Assembly (NCBI RefSeq): GCF_000497445.1
Contig: NZ_CM002285.1
Coordinates: 3,426,527-3,459,446, forward strand
Length of the DNA: 32,920 nucleotides
Source: Streptomyces roseochromogenus subsp. oscitans DS 12.976
GTDB lineage: Bacteria; Actinomycetota; Actinomycetes; Streptomycetales; Streptomycetaceae
Direction: 5' to 3'
Shown here: in pieces, positions 21,985 through 30,140 of the stretch
Layout: the number at the start of each line of letters is the position of its first letter
How positions within the stretch are numbered: position 1 is the stretch's first letter
Notes under the pieces: model-generated
What the model was told of the DNA's origin: nothing
The model's input: only the letters and a program-made list of their open reading frames with translations
Database searches by the model: none
Program-made: the position numbers and the translations under genes

Positions 21985-24900
21985 TCACTTGCCGAAGTAC
22001 GCGTCGTAGATCGTGATCTCCGACGTGTTGCCCTGCTTGTCGGTGATCTGGGAGCGGAGGGTGAGGGACTGGCCCTTCGCCGGGTTCTTCACTGTGATCC
22101 TGCCGCCGCGGACGTCGGCCTTCTGGAAGGTCTTGCCGTCGTAGGACACGTACACGGTGAGCGACTTGAGGTTGCCGCCCGCCGCCGAGCCCTCGACGGT
22201 GACCGGGAAGGTGACCGTCCGGCCGGCCGGGACCCGGCTGTCCAGGCCGGTCGTGATGCCGTAGCGCAGCACGGAGGCCGGGAGCTGGACGGGGGCGCCG
22301 GACACCTGCTGGGAGTGGAAGGTCCAGGTCGCGTCGATCCGGGAGGAGGCCTGGGCGACCTTCGCCGCGCGCTGGACCGAGGTGGTCAGCTTGTACGCGG
22401 CCGCGCCGGCCGGGACCTTGAACGTCGCCTCGCCGAACAGCGGGTCGTCGTTGGCGCCGGCCTCGGCACCGTCGCGGTACAGGGTCGTGTGCACCGAGCT
22501 GAAGTCCGAGTACCCGGCGTGCTGCGCGGAGTCGGCGAACAGCGGCAGTGAGCCGTAGATCTCGTTGCCGGTGCGGAAGAGACCGAGGTCCTTGCCGACG
22601 TGCGGGCCGAAGACGGCGGTGCCGACCGTCTTCGTGTAGGTGTGGCCGGCTCTGAAGGAGGACTCGCCGAGCGAGTACCCCGCGTCGGGAACCGGGAATC
22701 CGTCCTGGTCAAAGCCGCCGTACTGGGTGAAGTCCAGGTCCCACAGGACCCCGCCGCCGGCGGACAGGTGCAGGGTGCGGGTGCCGGGCAGCTTCTGCGC
22801 CACGTCGATGGAGGAGGCGCCCATGCTGCCGGGCAGCCAGCCCGCGGCGCTGATCGAGCCGGTCTTGCCGCTCGCGGAGGCACCGAGCCGGGCCTTGACG
22901 GTGGCCAGCTCACTCGCCTTGTAGTGCTGGGTGTAGCCGGTGGCGAGCTTCCTGACGGGGCCGCCGGAGGTGACGTCGTACTGCTCGCTCGTGCCCTTGG
23001 TCCAGTGGCCGTCCCACTGCTGGAACAGCTGGCCGGCGGGCAGTTGCGGGCCGAGGTGGGCGCTGCGGAAGCCCTGGTACGAGTCCAGGATCCAGTTGTA
23101 GCCGTACTGGTTGCCGCCGATCGTGACGGCGTACCCCGGCGCGGCGAACCGCGACGTCACGCCCGGGGCGGGGACGGTGACATCCACCGGCTTGGCCTTG
23201 CGCGCGTCGATGGTGACGGTCTGCCTCTTGGCGACGGTCAGCTTCGGCTGGGCGATCCAGTCGGCGCCCTTGGTGCCGTTCCGGTCCACGAAGACCGAGG
23301 AGTTGAGGATGTACGTGCCCCTGGGCACGCGCACCTTCACCGAGCCGGACGGGTCGTACGGGCCCAGCTCCGTGCCGTTCGCGAGCCCGGACACACCGGT
23401 GAGGTCGGCGTTGTAGTACTTGGCCGGCTTGCCGTCACGGCCGATGAACTTCAGTGTGAGGTCGTACGACTCCACCTCGCGCCGCACCGCGGCGGCCGTG
23501 CGGACACTCTGGCCGGCGCCGGTCGCGGTGACGTACGCGGAGTAGGCGCCGTCGAGGGTGCCGCCCAGCTTGGTGTCGGCGGTGAGGGCGACGGAGGCCT
23601 TGCCGTGGGCCGGGACCGTCAGTTTGCTCGCGCCGAGCGTGAAGAAGCCCGCTGGGGCCGCGTGGCCCTTGGGGTCGAGGGCGCTGCTGCTCAGGGTGAG
23701 CGTGACGTCCTTGTCGCCGAGGTTGCGGTATGTGACCTTCTTGGTGACCGGCTTGTCGTCGGTGTGCGGCCACGCCTGCGTCCCGAAGTTGACCGACACC
23801 GGGTCGGCGATCACGGACTCCTTGATGGCCTTGTCCACCGCGATACGACCCGAACCCTGCTGGTACGGCGTGTAGTTGCCGCCCTTCGCAGAGCCGGTCA
23901 GCGCGCCCTTCAGCTCGGCGTAGCCCCAGTCGGGGTGCTCCTGCTTCAGGATCGCGGCGGCGCCCGCGACATGCGGGGTGGCCATCGAGGTGCCGGAGAT
24001 GGTCAGGTAACCCTCGGGCTTCTCGCCGACCTCCTGGTCGATGACGCTGCCCTTGGCGGCGGCCGCGGTGATGTCCACGCCGGGCGCGGTGACGTCCGGC
24101 TTGACGGCGCCGTCACCGAGGCGCGGGCCGGTGGAGGAGAAGTCGGCGAGCTTGTCCTGCTTGTCGACGGCGCCGACGGTGAGCGCGGCGTCCGCGCTGC
24201 CCGGCGAACCGATCGACTGCGGGCCGTCGTTGCCCGCGGCGATCGCGAACAGGATGCCCTTGGTGGCGGAGAGCTTGTCGACCTCGGCTTCGAGGGGGTC
24301 GATGCCGGGGGTGTCGGTGCCGCCGAGGCTCAGGTTGACGACGCTCGCGCCCTGCGCGGCGGCCCACTCCATGCCGGCGAGGATGCCGGAGTCGTCACCG
24401 GATCCGGTGTCGTCCAGGACCTTGCCGTTGAGGATCTTGGCGTCGGGGGCGACCCCCTTGTACTTGCCGCCCGATGTGGCGCCGGTGCCCGCCACGATGG
24501 AGGCGACGTGGGTGCCGTGCCCGTAGTGGTCGGTGGCGTCGGCGGCGGAGGTGAAGTTCCTGGACGCGATCACCTGGTCCTTGAGGTCGAGGTGACGGGT
24601 GTCCACACCGGTGTCCAGGACGGCGACCTTCACGCCCTTGCCGGTGTAGCCGGCCTGCCACGCGACGGGGGCGCCGATCTGGGGCACGGACTTGTCCAGG
24701 GATGCCTTGCGGACGCCGTCGAGCCAGACGTGCGCAATGCCGGAGGCGGTCCGGTCGCCGTGGGTGACGGCGTGCCACAGCCGGGCGGTGTCCTGGACCG
24801 GCGTCTGCACGGCGTCGGCGTCGAGCGCGGTCAGGCTGCGGCGCAGCTTGCCCGCGCCCCGGACGTCCGCCTTGGCGGCCGCGGCGGAGCCGGTGTAGCC

Positions 24901-25308
24901 GACGATGACCTTCAGGCCGTTCTTCTGGGCCCTGCGGGTGGCGGACTTGTTCAGCTCGGTGACGTCGAACAGGCGCTGGTCCAGCGTGCCGGAGGCCACC
25001 AGGCGGGCCGCGTCGACCGGGATGACGAGCGTGTGGCCGGCGGTCCTGCGGACCTGGAAGGGTATGTGCTCACGGCCCTTGGCCCGCTCCAGGCCGACGA
25101 TCCGGCCCCTGGCGTCGAGGGCGACCCGGTCACCGGTGATCAGGGTGACATGGGTCTTCGCGGCGAGCGGGGAGGCGGTGGCGGAGGCGGTGGTCGGGGC
25201 GCCCTCCGCGGGCTTCGCCGACGCCGGGCTGGTCATACCCGCTGCGAGGGCGACGGCTGCGGCCATGGCCACGGCGGCCGCAGCGGCTGTTTGCACTTGT
25301 CTGCGCAA
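21985..25308 (-). CDS. Secreted S8 (subtilisin-like) serine protease, 1107 residues
   Basis: A signal peptide (first ~31 residues, ending SPASA) leads into a prodomain of about 170 residues and a subtilisin domain. The catalytic triad is Asp232 (VAVLDTGVD), His264 (HYGHGTHVAS) and Ser441 (SGTSMATPHVAG), with oxyanion Asn360 (AIAAGNDG). About 600 further residues form beta-sandwich domains (EFVNFGT-like start at VSVNFGTQAW) ending IYDAYFGK, perhaps for binding substrate or the cell surface. It would degrade extracellular protein. The TTG at 25308 is chosen because GGGGGAG lies just before it; GTG 25296 is an alternative that shortens the basic N-region. It is monocistronic, with about 230 bases before the ATPase remnant. 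Confidence 0.95.
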   Translation of the reverse strand: MRRQVQTAAAAAVAMAAAVALAAGMTSPASAKPAEGAPTTASATASPLAAKTHVTLITGDRVALDARGRIVGLERAKGREHIPFQVRRTAGHTLVIPVDAARLVASGTLDQRLFDVTELNKSATRRAQKNGLKVIVGYTGSAAAAKADVRGAGKLRRSLTALDADAVQTPVQDTARLWHAVTHGDRTASGIAHVWLDGVRKASLDKSVPQIGAPVAWQAGYTGKGVKVAVLDTGVDTRHLDLKDQVIASRNFTSAADATDHYGHGTHVASIVAGTGATSGGKYKGVAPDAKILNGKVLDDTGSGDDSGILAGMEWAAAQGASVVNLSLGGTDTPGIDPLEAEVDKLSATKGILFAIAAGNDGPQSIGSPGSADAALTVGAVDKQDKLADFSSTGPRLGDGAVKPDVTAPGVDITAAAAKGSVIDQEVGEKPEGYLTISGTSMATPHVAGAAAILKQEHPDWGYAELKGALTGSAKGGNYTPYQQGSGRIAVDKAIKESVIADPVSVNFGTQAWPHTDDKPVTKKVTYRNLGDKDVTLTLSSSALDPKGHAAPAGFFTLGASKLTVPAHGKASVALTADTKLGGTLDGAYSAYVTATGAGQSVRTAAAVRREVESYDLTLKFIGRDGKPAKYYNADLTGVSGLANGTELGPYDPSGSVKVRVPRGTYILNSSVFVDRNGTKGADWIAQPKLTVAKRQTVTIDARKAKPVDVTVPAPGVTSRFAAPGYAVTIGGNQYGYNWILDSYQGFRSAHLGPQLPAGQLFQQWDGHWTKGTSEQYDVTSGGPVRKLATGYTQHYKASELATVKARLGASASGKTGSISAAGWLPGSMGASSIDVAQKLPGTRTLHLSAGGGVLWDLDFTQYGGFDQDGFPVPDAGYSLGESSFRAGHTYTKTVGTAVFGPHVGKDLGLFRTGNEIYGSLPLFADSAQHAGYSDFSSVHTTLYRDGAEAGANDDPLFGEATFKVPAGAAAYKLTTSVQRAAKVAQASSRIDATWTFHSQQVSGAPVQLPASVLRYGITTGLDSRVPAGRTVTFPVTVEGSAAGGNLKSLTVYVSYDGKTFQKADVRGGRITVKNPAKGQSLTLRSQITDKQGNTSEITIYDAYFGK

Positions 25309-25542
25309 GTTCTCCCCCTGGAGATGGAGTACCGGGCGAATTCCCCGTTCGACCCGGCCGGAGGCGGTCCTGTGCGTCCGTGTGCACGTCGCCCCCCGGG
25401 ATCACGCAGTATGCCGGGGGCCGACGGACGGCTCAATAGACAAAAGGAGGGTAAGAAAGAGCGAAGGAAAACTGTTACCCGGTGGCCGGGACACCGTTAC
25501 AGAACCGCCAAGTACCTGGTGTGCGAACGGGGTTGGATGCTG

Positions 25543-26189
<647 letters not shown>

Positions 26190-26345
26190 TTGACTGCTCC
26201 CCTGCCTGAAGGGAGGGGATTCCTGGCTCAGGCCGCCTCCCGGAGCAGCGCTCCAGGAGGTCTTACGCCCTCGGCACCAGCCGGATTCAGACCAGCCCGG
26301 ACGAGCATCACACGGGCGGAGTTCTTATCCCTGGGGGACACGGCT
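26190..26345 (-). ncRNA. Predicted omega RNA (reRNA) of the TnpB element
   Basis: In characterised TnpB elements the guide RNA overlaps the tnpB 3' end, runs to the right end of the element and takes its guide from the flank. Here the terminal scaffold hairpin would be 26199-26218 (CCCCT/AGGGG with inner CC/GG and a TTCA loop), followed by AGCAGTCAA at the element end. The guide would begin at 26189 and read CTACCTGAGGCGCG. The 5' limit is a guess. Confidence 0.45.
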
Positions 26346-27430
26346 CCTCACGCGGTGCAGGTATAGGTACGTTCTGAAAGAGGAAGTGCGTGCTTGGTTC
26401 TCGCTCCGCACGATGCGCAGTCCATGGTGGTGTGCGCGGGATGCACCAGGTGCACGTCCCGCCCGTGCTTGCGGCCCATCTCGATCAAGGCCTTCTTCGT
26501 CGCGCCGATCGCAGCGTCCGCCGCCTTGCGTGCCAGGGAAGTCCTGGCCAGGAACTTCGGCTTGAAGTCCTCCACCGCGATCGCGTCATAGTCGCGCACG
26601 ACCTTCTTTGCCCACTTGCGGGCCGAGTCCTGCCGCTGCCGGGCTATCTTCTGGTAGGTCTTCGCCCTCCACCTCTTCGCCTCCCGGTAACCCTTCGACG
26701 ATGCCTGCCCCTTCTTCGGCTTGCGGCGGGCCATCATCCGGTCGTACCGGGACAGCTTGACCTTGGCCTTCTTGCCGTGCTCGGGGTGAGGCAGGTCGTG
26801 TATGTCGCTGGTGGTGGTCGCGATCTCCTTCACGCCCCAGTCCACACCCAGTACCCGGCCGGTCTCCGGCAGCGGTTCGACCCGGGAGGGGACGACGAAG
26901 GAGGCGTACCAGTCGCCCACGCCGTCCCGAAACACCCGTACCGAGGTAGGGTCGGCGGGCAGTTCCCGCGACCACACCACCCTCAGTACGATCCCGCCCG
27001 CAAGATTCAAGCGCCCGTCCTTGAGCCGGAATCCTCGCCGCGTGTAGTTCAGGCTCGGATCGGCCTCGTGCTTCTTCTTGTAACCTGGCATCCCCGCACG
27101 CTGCCTCAGCGGCAGCCGGTCCCTGATGTCCTTCAGGGCCTTCGTACGGGATTTTCCGAAGTCACGGATCAGCTGCTGCTGCGGCACACTGGCGCCCTCG
27201 GCCAGCCAAGGCGTGATGGCACGGGCCTCGGTCAGCATCCGGTCCAGCCTCGCCGCACCGCACTCCTCCCTCTCCGCATGGGCCTTCTTGGACCGAGCCA
27301 CGCACTCATTCCACACCCACCGGCACCGACCCCACTCCGCCAGCAGCCCCACACGGGCGGTGGCCGACACACGCAGCCGGTACGTGTACCGGGCATGCCC
27401 AGCCCGGTCAGCTTCCTTTACCTCCACCAC
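26228..27430 (-). pseudogene. tnpB: TnpB RNA-guided nuclease gene with a premature stop
   Basis: The frame from GTG 27430 (VVEVKEADRAGH) encodes a TnpB protein. It has a helical N-terminal part (WGRCRWVWNECVARSKKAH), RuvC-I Asp in RVLGVDWGVKEIATTT, RuvC-II Glu in AIAVEDFKPKFLA and the first zinc-ribbon pair DCASCGA. At TYTCTA the next codon is TGA (26348-26350), where the family has the fourth cysteine. Reading on in frame gives GAVSPRDKNSARVMLVRAGL and about 20 more residues to a second TGA at 26228. The RuvC-III Asp (PRDKNSA) lies beyond the first stop, so the truncated protein lacks one catalytic residue and one zinc ligand. The frame is also open leftwards to 27754, but that part lies outside the element. 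Confidence 0.88.
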
Positions 27431-27666
27431 ACCGTCACCCCCGCCCTCACGACCGGCCCAGCATCCGCCCGGTTCAACCGGGCTCCGCAACCAGACCATA
27501 CGTACGTCACCCGAACACCCGCACCCGATTCCGCCCATGCCACCCCAACCGGCGAACGACTGCACACACGTTCGCATTTGCCCGGCCCTGCCAGGCAGGG
27601 TGTCCGGCAGCTCTATGCCGGATGCCACTGCGTGCCCTGAGATGCCCCGGCTCCGCCGGGCCATCC

Positions 27667-27690
27667 GTGACGGAACCCTAAGGCCGGCAT
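27667..27690 (-). pseudogene. First eight codons of the disrupted MacB-type ATPase
   Basis: ATG at 27690 gives MPALGFRH, which ends exactly at the left end of the TnpB element. It joins in frame with LPEARTAALNGIDIT across the element. Codon 4 is TTA, rare in Streptomyces and dependent on the bldA tRNA. No Shine-Dalgarno is visible. The assignment rests on the in-frame join and the match to the N-terminal strand of such ATPases. Confidence 0.65.
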
Positions 27691-27788
27691 AAGAGACGGA
27701 TGAGAAGACCGTGGCCGGTCCCGGAAACACCGGTGCCGCCCCGAGGGGCGGCACAGGAGGAGCTGTGAACCGGCTGTGGGACGGACCG

Positions 27789-29039
27789 TCAGACGGCCGA
27801 ACCGGCCTTCCACTGGGCCCAGTCCATGTTCCAGCCGTTGAGGCCGTTGTCCGGCGCGACCGTCTTGTCGCCGGTGTTCTGGACGACCACCACGTCGCCG
27901 ATCAGGGAGTGGCCGTAGAACCAGGCGGCCGGGGTGTTCGGGTCGCCCGCGCCCTTGGTGTCCTGCAGGCCGACACAGCCGTGGCTGGTGTTGACGCTGC
28001 CGAACACGGAGGGCGCGCCCCAGTAGTTGCCGTGGATGAAGGTGCCGGAGCTGGTCAGGCGCATCGCGTGCGGCACGTCCTTGATGTCGTACTCGCCCTT
28101 GCCGTCGGAGTCCTTGAAGCCCACCGTCGCGCCGTTCATCCGGGTCTGGGTGAACTTCTCGGAGATCACCATCTGCCCCTCGTACGTGGTGTGCTCGGGG
28201 GAGCCGGCGGAGATCGGGATGGTCTTGACGACCTTGCCGTCCTGCGTGACCTTCATCTGCTTGGTCTTCGCGTCGACGTACGAGACCTGGTTGCGGCCGA
28301 TGTGGAAGGTGACCGTCTTCTGCTGGACGCCGTGGACACCGGGCGCGCCCTCGACGCCGTCGAGGGCCAGCTTCAGCGTGACGGTGGAGCCTGCCTTCCA
28401 GTACTGCTCCGGGCGGCAGTCCATGCGGTTGGCGTTGAACCAGTGGCAGGCGACCTCCTGGCCGCTGGTGGTGCTGACCGTGATGCCCTTCTGCACGGCC
28501 GCCTTGTTGGTGATCGCCTTGTCGAAGTTGATCGAGACCGGCATGCCGACACCGACCGTGGAGCCGTCGTCCGGGGTGAAGCTGCCGATGAAGCTGTTGG
28601 CGGGGGAGACCGTGGTGAAGGAGGCGTTCTCGTGGGCTATGCGGCCCTGGGAGTCCTTGGCCTCCGCGGAGACCTTGTAGGTGGTGGAGCGGTCCAGCTG
28701 GGCGCTGGGCTTCCAGCTCGTCTTGTCGGCGGAGAGCTGACCGGCGACGGCTGTGCCGCCCTCGGTGGTCATGGTGACGCCGGTGAGGGTGCCTTGGGTG
28801 ACGGTGACGGTGCCGGAGTTGTTGATCGACGCGTTGTCGGAGCCGTCCTTCGGCGTGATCGTGATCTGCGCCTGGGAGGACTTCTTGGCCGCCGCCGCGT
28901 CGGCCTGGGCCTGCGAGGAGTCGCCACTGCCGCTGCCGGAGGACTTGTTGCCGCCTCCGGAACAGGCCGTGAGCACCAGCACACCGCCGAGCAGAGCGGA
29001 CGCGGCCACCAGGCCCTTGCGCCGCTTACTGTCCGTCAT
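27789..29039 (-). CDS. L,D-transpeptidase lipoprotein (YkuD domain)
   Basis: The enzyme makes 3-3 cross-links between meso/LL-DAP residues of peptidoglycan outside the membrane. From ATG 29039 (GGAGAA seven bases upstream; an ATG at 29054 is possible) it has 416 residues. A lipoprotein signal ends in the lipobox LTAC (LLGGVLVLTACSGGG), then a Ser/Gly/Ala linker. Ig-like domains run through TTYKVSAEAKDSQGRI and GSFTPDDGSTVGVGMPVSIN, and the C-terminal YkuD domain has the active site HGNYWGAPSVFGSVNTSHGC (catalytic His and Cys in SHGCVGL). This matches the Ldt layout of actinobacteria (two immunoglobulin-like domains plus YkuD). It stands alone. Confidence 0.95.
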   Translation of the reverse strand: MTDSKRRKGLVAASALLGGVLVLTACSGGGNKSSGSGSGDSSQAQADAAAAKKSSQAQITITPKDGSDNASINNSGTVTVTQGTLTGVTMTTEGGTAVAGQLSADKTSWKPSAQLDRSTTYKVSAEAKDSQGRIAHENASFTTVSPANSFIGSFTPDDGSTVGVGMPVSINFDKAITNKAAVQKGITVSTTSGQEVACHWFNANRMDCRPEQYWKAGSTVTLKLALDGVEGAPGVHGVQQKTVTFHIGRNQVSYVDAKTKQMKVTQDGKVVKTIPISAGSPEHTTYEGQMVISEKFTQTRMNGATVGFKDSDGKGEYDIKDVPHAMRLTSSGTFIHGNYWGAPSVFGSVNTSHGCVGLQDTKGAGDPNTPAAWFYGHSLIGDVVVVQNTGDKTVAPDNGLNGWNMDWAQWKAGSAV

Positions 29040-29220
29040 CACACGCTTCTCCATCGTCGCCGATCGCCAAAACCCGAGGGACCCCCGTCAAGAACCTTCA
29101 ACGCTACGGCCGTGCCGCGCCGTTCCCTGTCCGCTGGATCTGTGGGGCACACCACGTCCGCCGGGCGCGGGTGGTGCGGTGGTACGGGAATCGGTCCGTG
29201 CGTCCCCTGAGACGACGAAA

Positions 29221-29246
29221 CCCCGGACGGCGGTTGCCGTCCGGGG
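29221..29246 (-). terminator. Terminator of the acidic-tail gene
   Basis: CCCCGGACGGC (29221-29231) pairs with GCCGTCCGGGG (29236-29246) around GGTT. On the minus strand the stem is followed by TTTCGTCGTC, a short T-run, 25 bases after the gene stop at 29271. Confidence 0.85.
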
Positions 29247-29270
29247 TCAGGAAGAGTCCCCCCGGGACGC

Positions 29271-29627
29271 TCAGCCGACGCGGTCCTCGTCCTCGTCCTC
29301 GTCTTCGTCCTCCTCCTCATCATCCTCGTCCCGCTCCCAGTCCGGCGAATCCGGGTCATAGTCGATCCGCTCGCTCGACCAGGACGCCTGCTGCAGCTCC
29401 ACTCCGGGTACCTCGCTGACCAGGTCGAACGGGTCCACGAGATAGGCGAGGGCCTCCGCGGTGTCTTCCGTCACAGCCCCCTCGGCCTGACTCCGCTCGG
29501 CCTGCGGCAGCTCCGGATCGGCGGCGAGCCGGCGCAGCGCGGCCTTGGCCACCTCGTCCTCGTCCTGCACCTCAAGGACCAGCTCCACACGAAGCCGTAC
29601 AAAACGTGATGTGTCTTCAGCGTTCAT
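29271..29627 (-). CDS. Small protein with an Asp/Glu-repeat C-terminus
   Basis: From ATG 29627 the product has 118 residues. The N-terminal ~95 residues look folded (MNAEDTSRFVRLRVELVLEV, then EVAKAALRRLAAD, EALAYLVDPFDLVSEVPGVE and LQQASWSSERIDYDPDSPDW). The last ~22 residues are nearly all Asp and Glu, encoded by a CTCGTC/CTCTTC-type simple repeat at about 29280-29335. Such acidic tails can bind basic proteins or stabilise folding. I recognise it as a conserved actinobacterial hypothetical next to hutH but know no function. The start was chosen because the frame upstream overlaps the divergent LAXTG gene promoter. Confidence 0.75.
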   Translation of the reverse strand: MNAEDTSRFVRLRVELVLEVQDEDEVAKAALRRLAADPELPQAERSQAEGAVTEDTAEALAYLVDPFDLVSEVPGVELQQASWSSERIDYDPDSPDWERDEDDEEEDEDEDEDEDRVG

Positions 29628-29736
29628 GGCGCGAGCGTACGACCGAAACCTCCCGTGACTTTCCTGTGACCCGCGACTTTCACTAACATCGCTCCACACG
29701 GCCAATTCGCCAGCGTCACAAGGGGATCGATATTCC

Positions 29737-30072
29737 GTGTCATCCGCTCGCCGCCCGCTGCTGACCGCCACCGCCGCGGGCACCCTGCTCTGCGCGCTGT
29801 GGTTCGTCCCGTCCGCGAACGCCTCGCAGGACTCCACGACGAGAGCGGACGCGTCCGATTCCTCGACGACACAGATCACGCAGGTCACACAGCAGGCCAG
29901 GGCGGTGTCCCAGGCGACCGCGGAGACCGCGCGGGAGGCCGCGGACGACACCCAACTCGCCGACACCGGAAGCATCGACACCACGCCGTACGTCGTCGGC
30001 GGCACCCTCTTCCTCGGCCTGGGTGCCGGTTTCGTGGTCTACTCCGTGCGCCGCGAACGCATGGGCTTCTGA
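29737..30072 (+). CDS. Short LAXTG-type sortase substrate
   Basis: The 111-residue protein has a signal peptide (MSSARRPLLTATAAGTLLCA ending PSANA), about 45 residues of Ser/Thr/Ala/Gln-rich sequence, then the sorting signal LADTG, a hydrophobic helix (PYVVGGTLFLGLGAGFVVYS) and the basic end VRRERMGF. LAXTG is the class E sortase motif of Streptomyces, so a sortase would cleave after Thr and attach the chain to cell-wall peptidoglycan. After processing only about 55 residues remain, comparable with the short chaplins in size but without their motifs. GTG 29737 is preceded at some distance by AAGGGG. A strong terminator follows. Confidence 0.75.
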   Translation: MSSARRPLLTATAAGTLLCALWFVPSANASQDSTTRADASDSSTTQITQVTQQARAVSQATAETAREAADDTQLADTGSIDTTPYVVGGTLFLGLGAGFVVYSVRRERMGF

Positions 30073-30095
30073 CACAGCAACGGATGTGACACAGG

Positions 30096-30128
30096 AACAG
30101 GGGCCCCGCACCTGGCGGGGCCCCTGTT
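30096..30128. terminator. Strong bidirectional terminator
   Basis: AACAGGGGCCCCGC (30096-30109) pairs with GCGGGGCCCCTGTT (30115-30128) around a 5-base loop, between the convergent LAXTG gene and hutH. On the plus strand the stem ends in TTT. Confidence 0.92.
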
Positions 30129-30140
30129 TCCGTGCGGGCG

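Larger units (their letters stand above)
26190..27666 (-). mobile_element. IS200/IS605-type element with TnpB only (no TnpA)
   Basis: The left end follows GTCAC (27667-27671) on the minus strand and the right end finishes GTCAA (26190-26194). These resemble the left TTAC and right TCAA cleavage sites of IS608-type elements, which insert without duplicating the target. Removing exactly 26190-27666 joins the codons CGT CAC to CTA CCT GAG and restores an open ABC-ATPase N-terminus (MPALGFRHLPEARTAALN). No Y1 transposase gene is present, so it moved in trans. A hairpin (GCCCGGCGGAGCCGGGGC) lies at the left end and another at the right end. Confidence 0.85.

Noticed and set aside
26348..26350. UGA in tnpB as a selenocysteine codon
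   Set aside because: The position is a zinc cysteine, so selenocysteine was considered. There is no evidence of a SECIS element or selenocysteine machinery, and a single nonsense change in a decaying IS gene is far more likely.
29280..29335. CRISPR-like or structural repeat
   Set aside because: The repeat is a coding microsatellite for Asp/Glu with no spacers.
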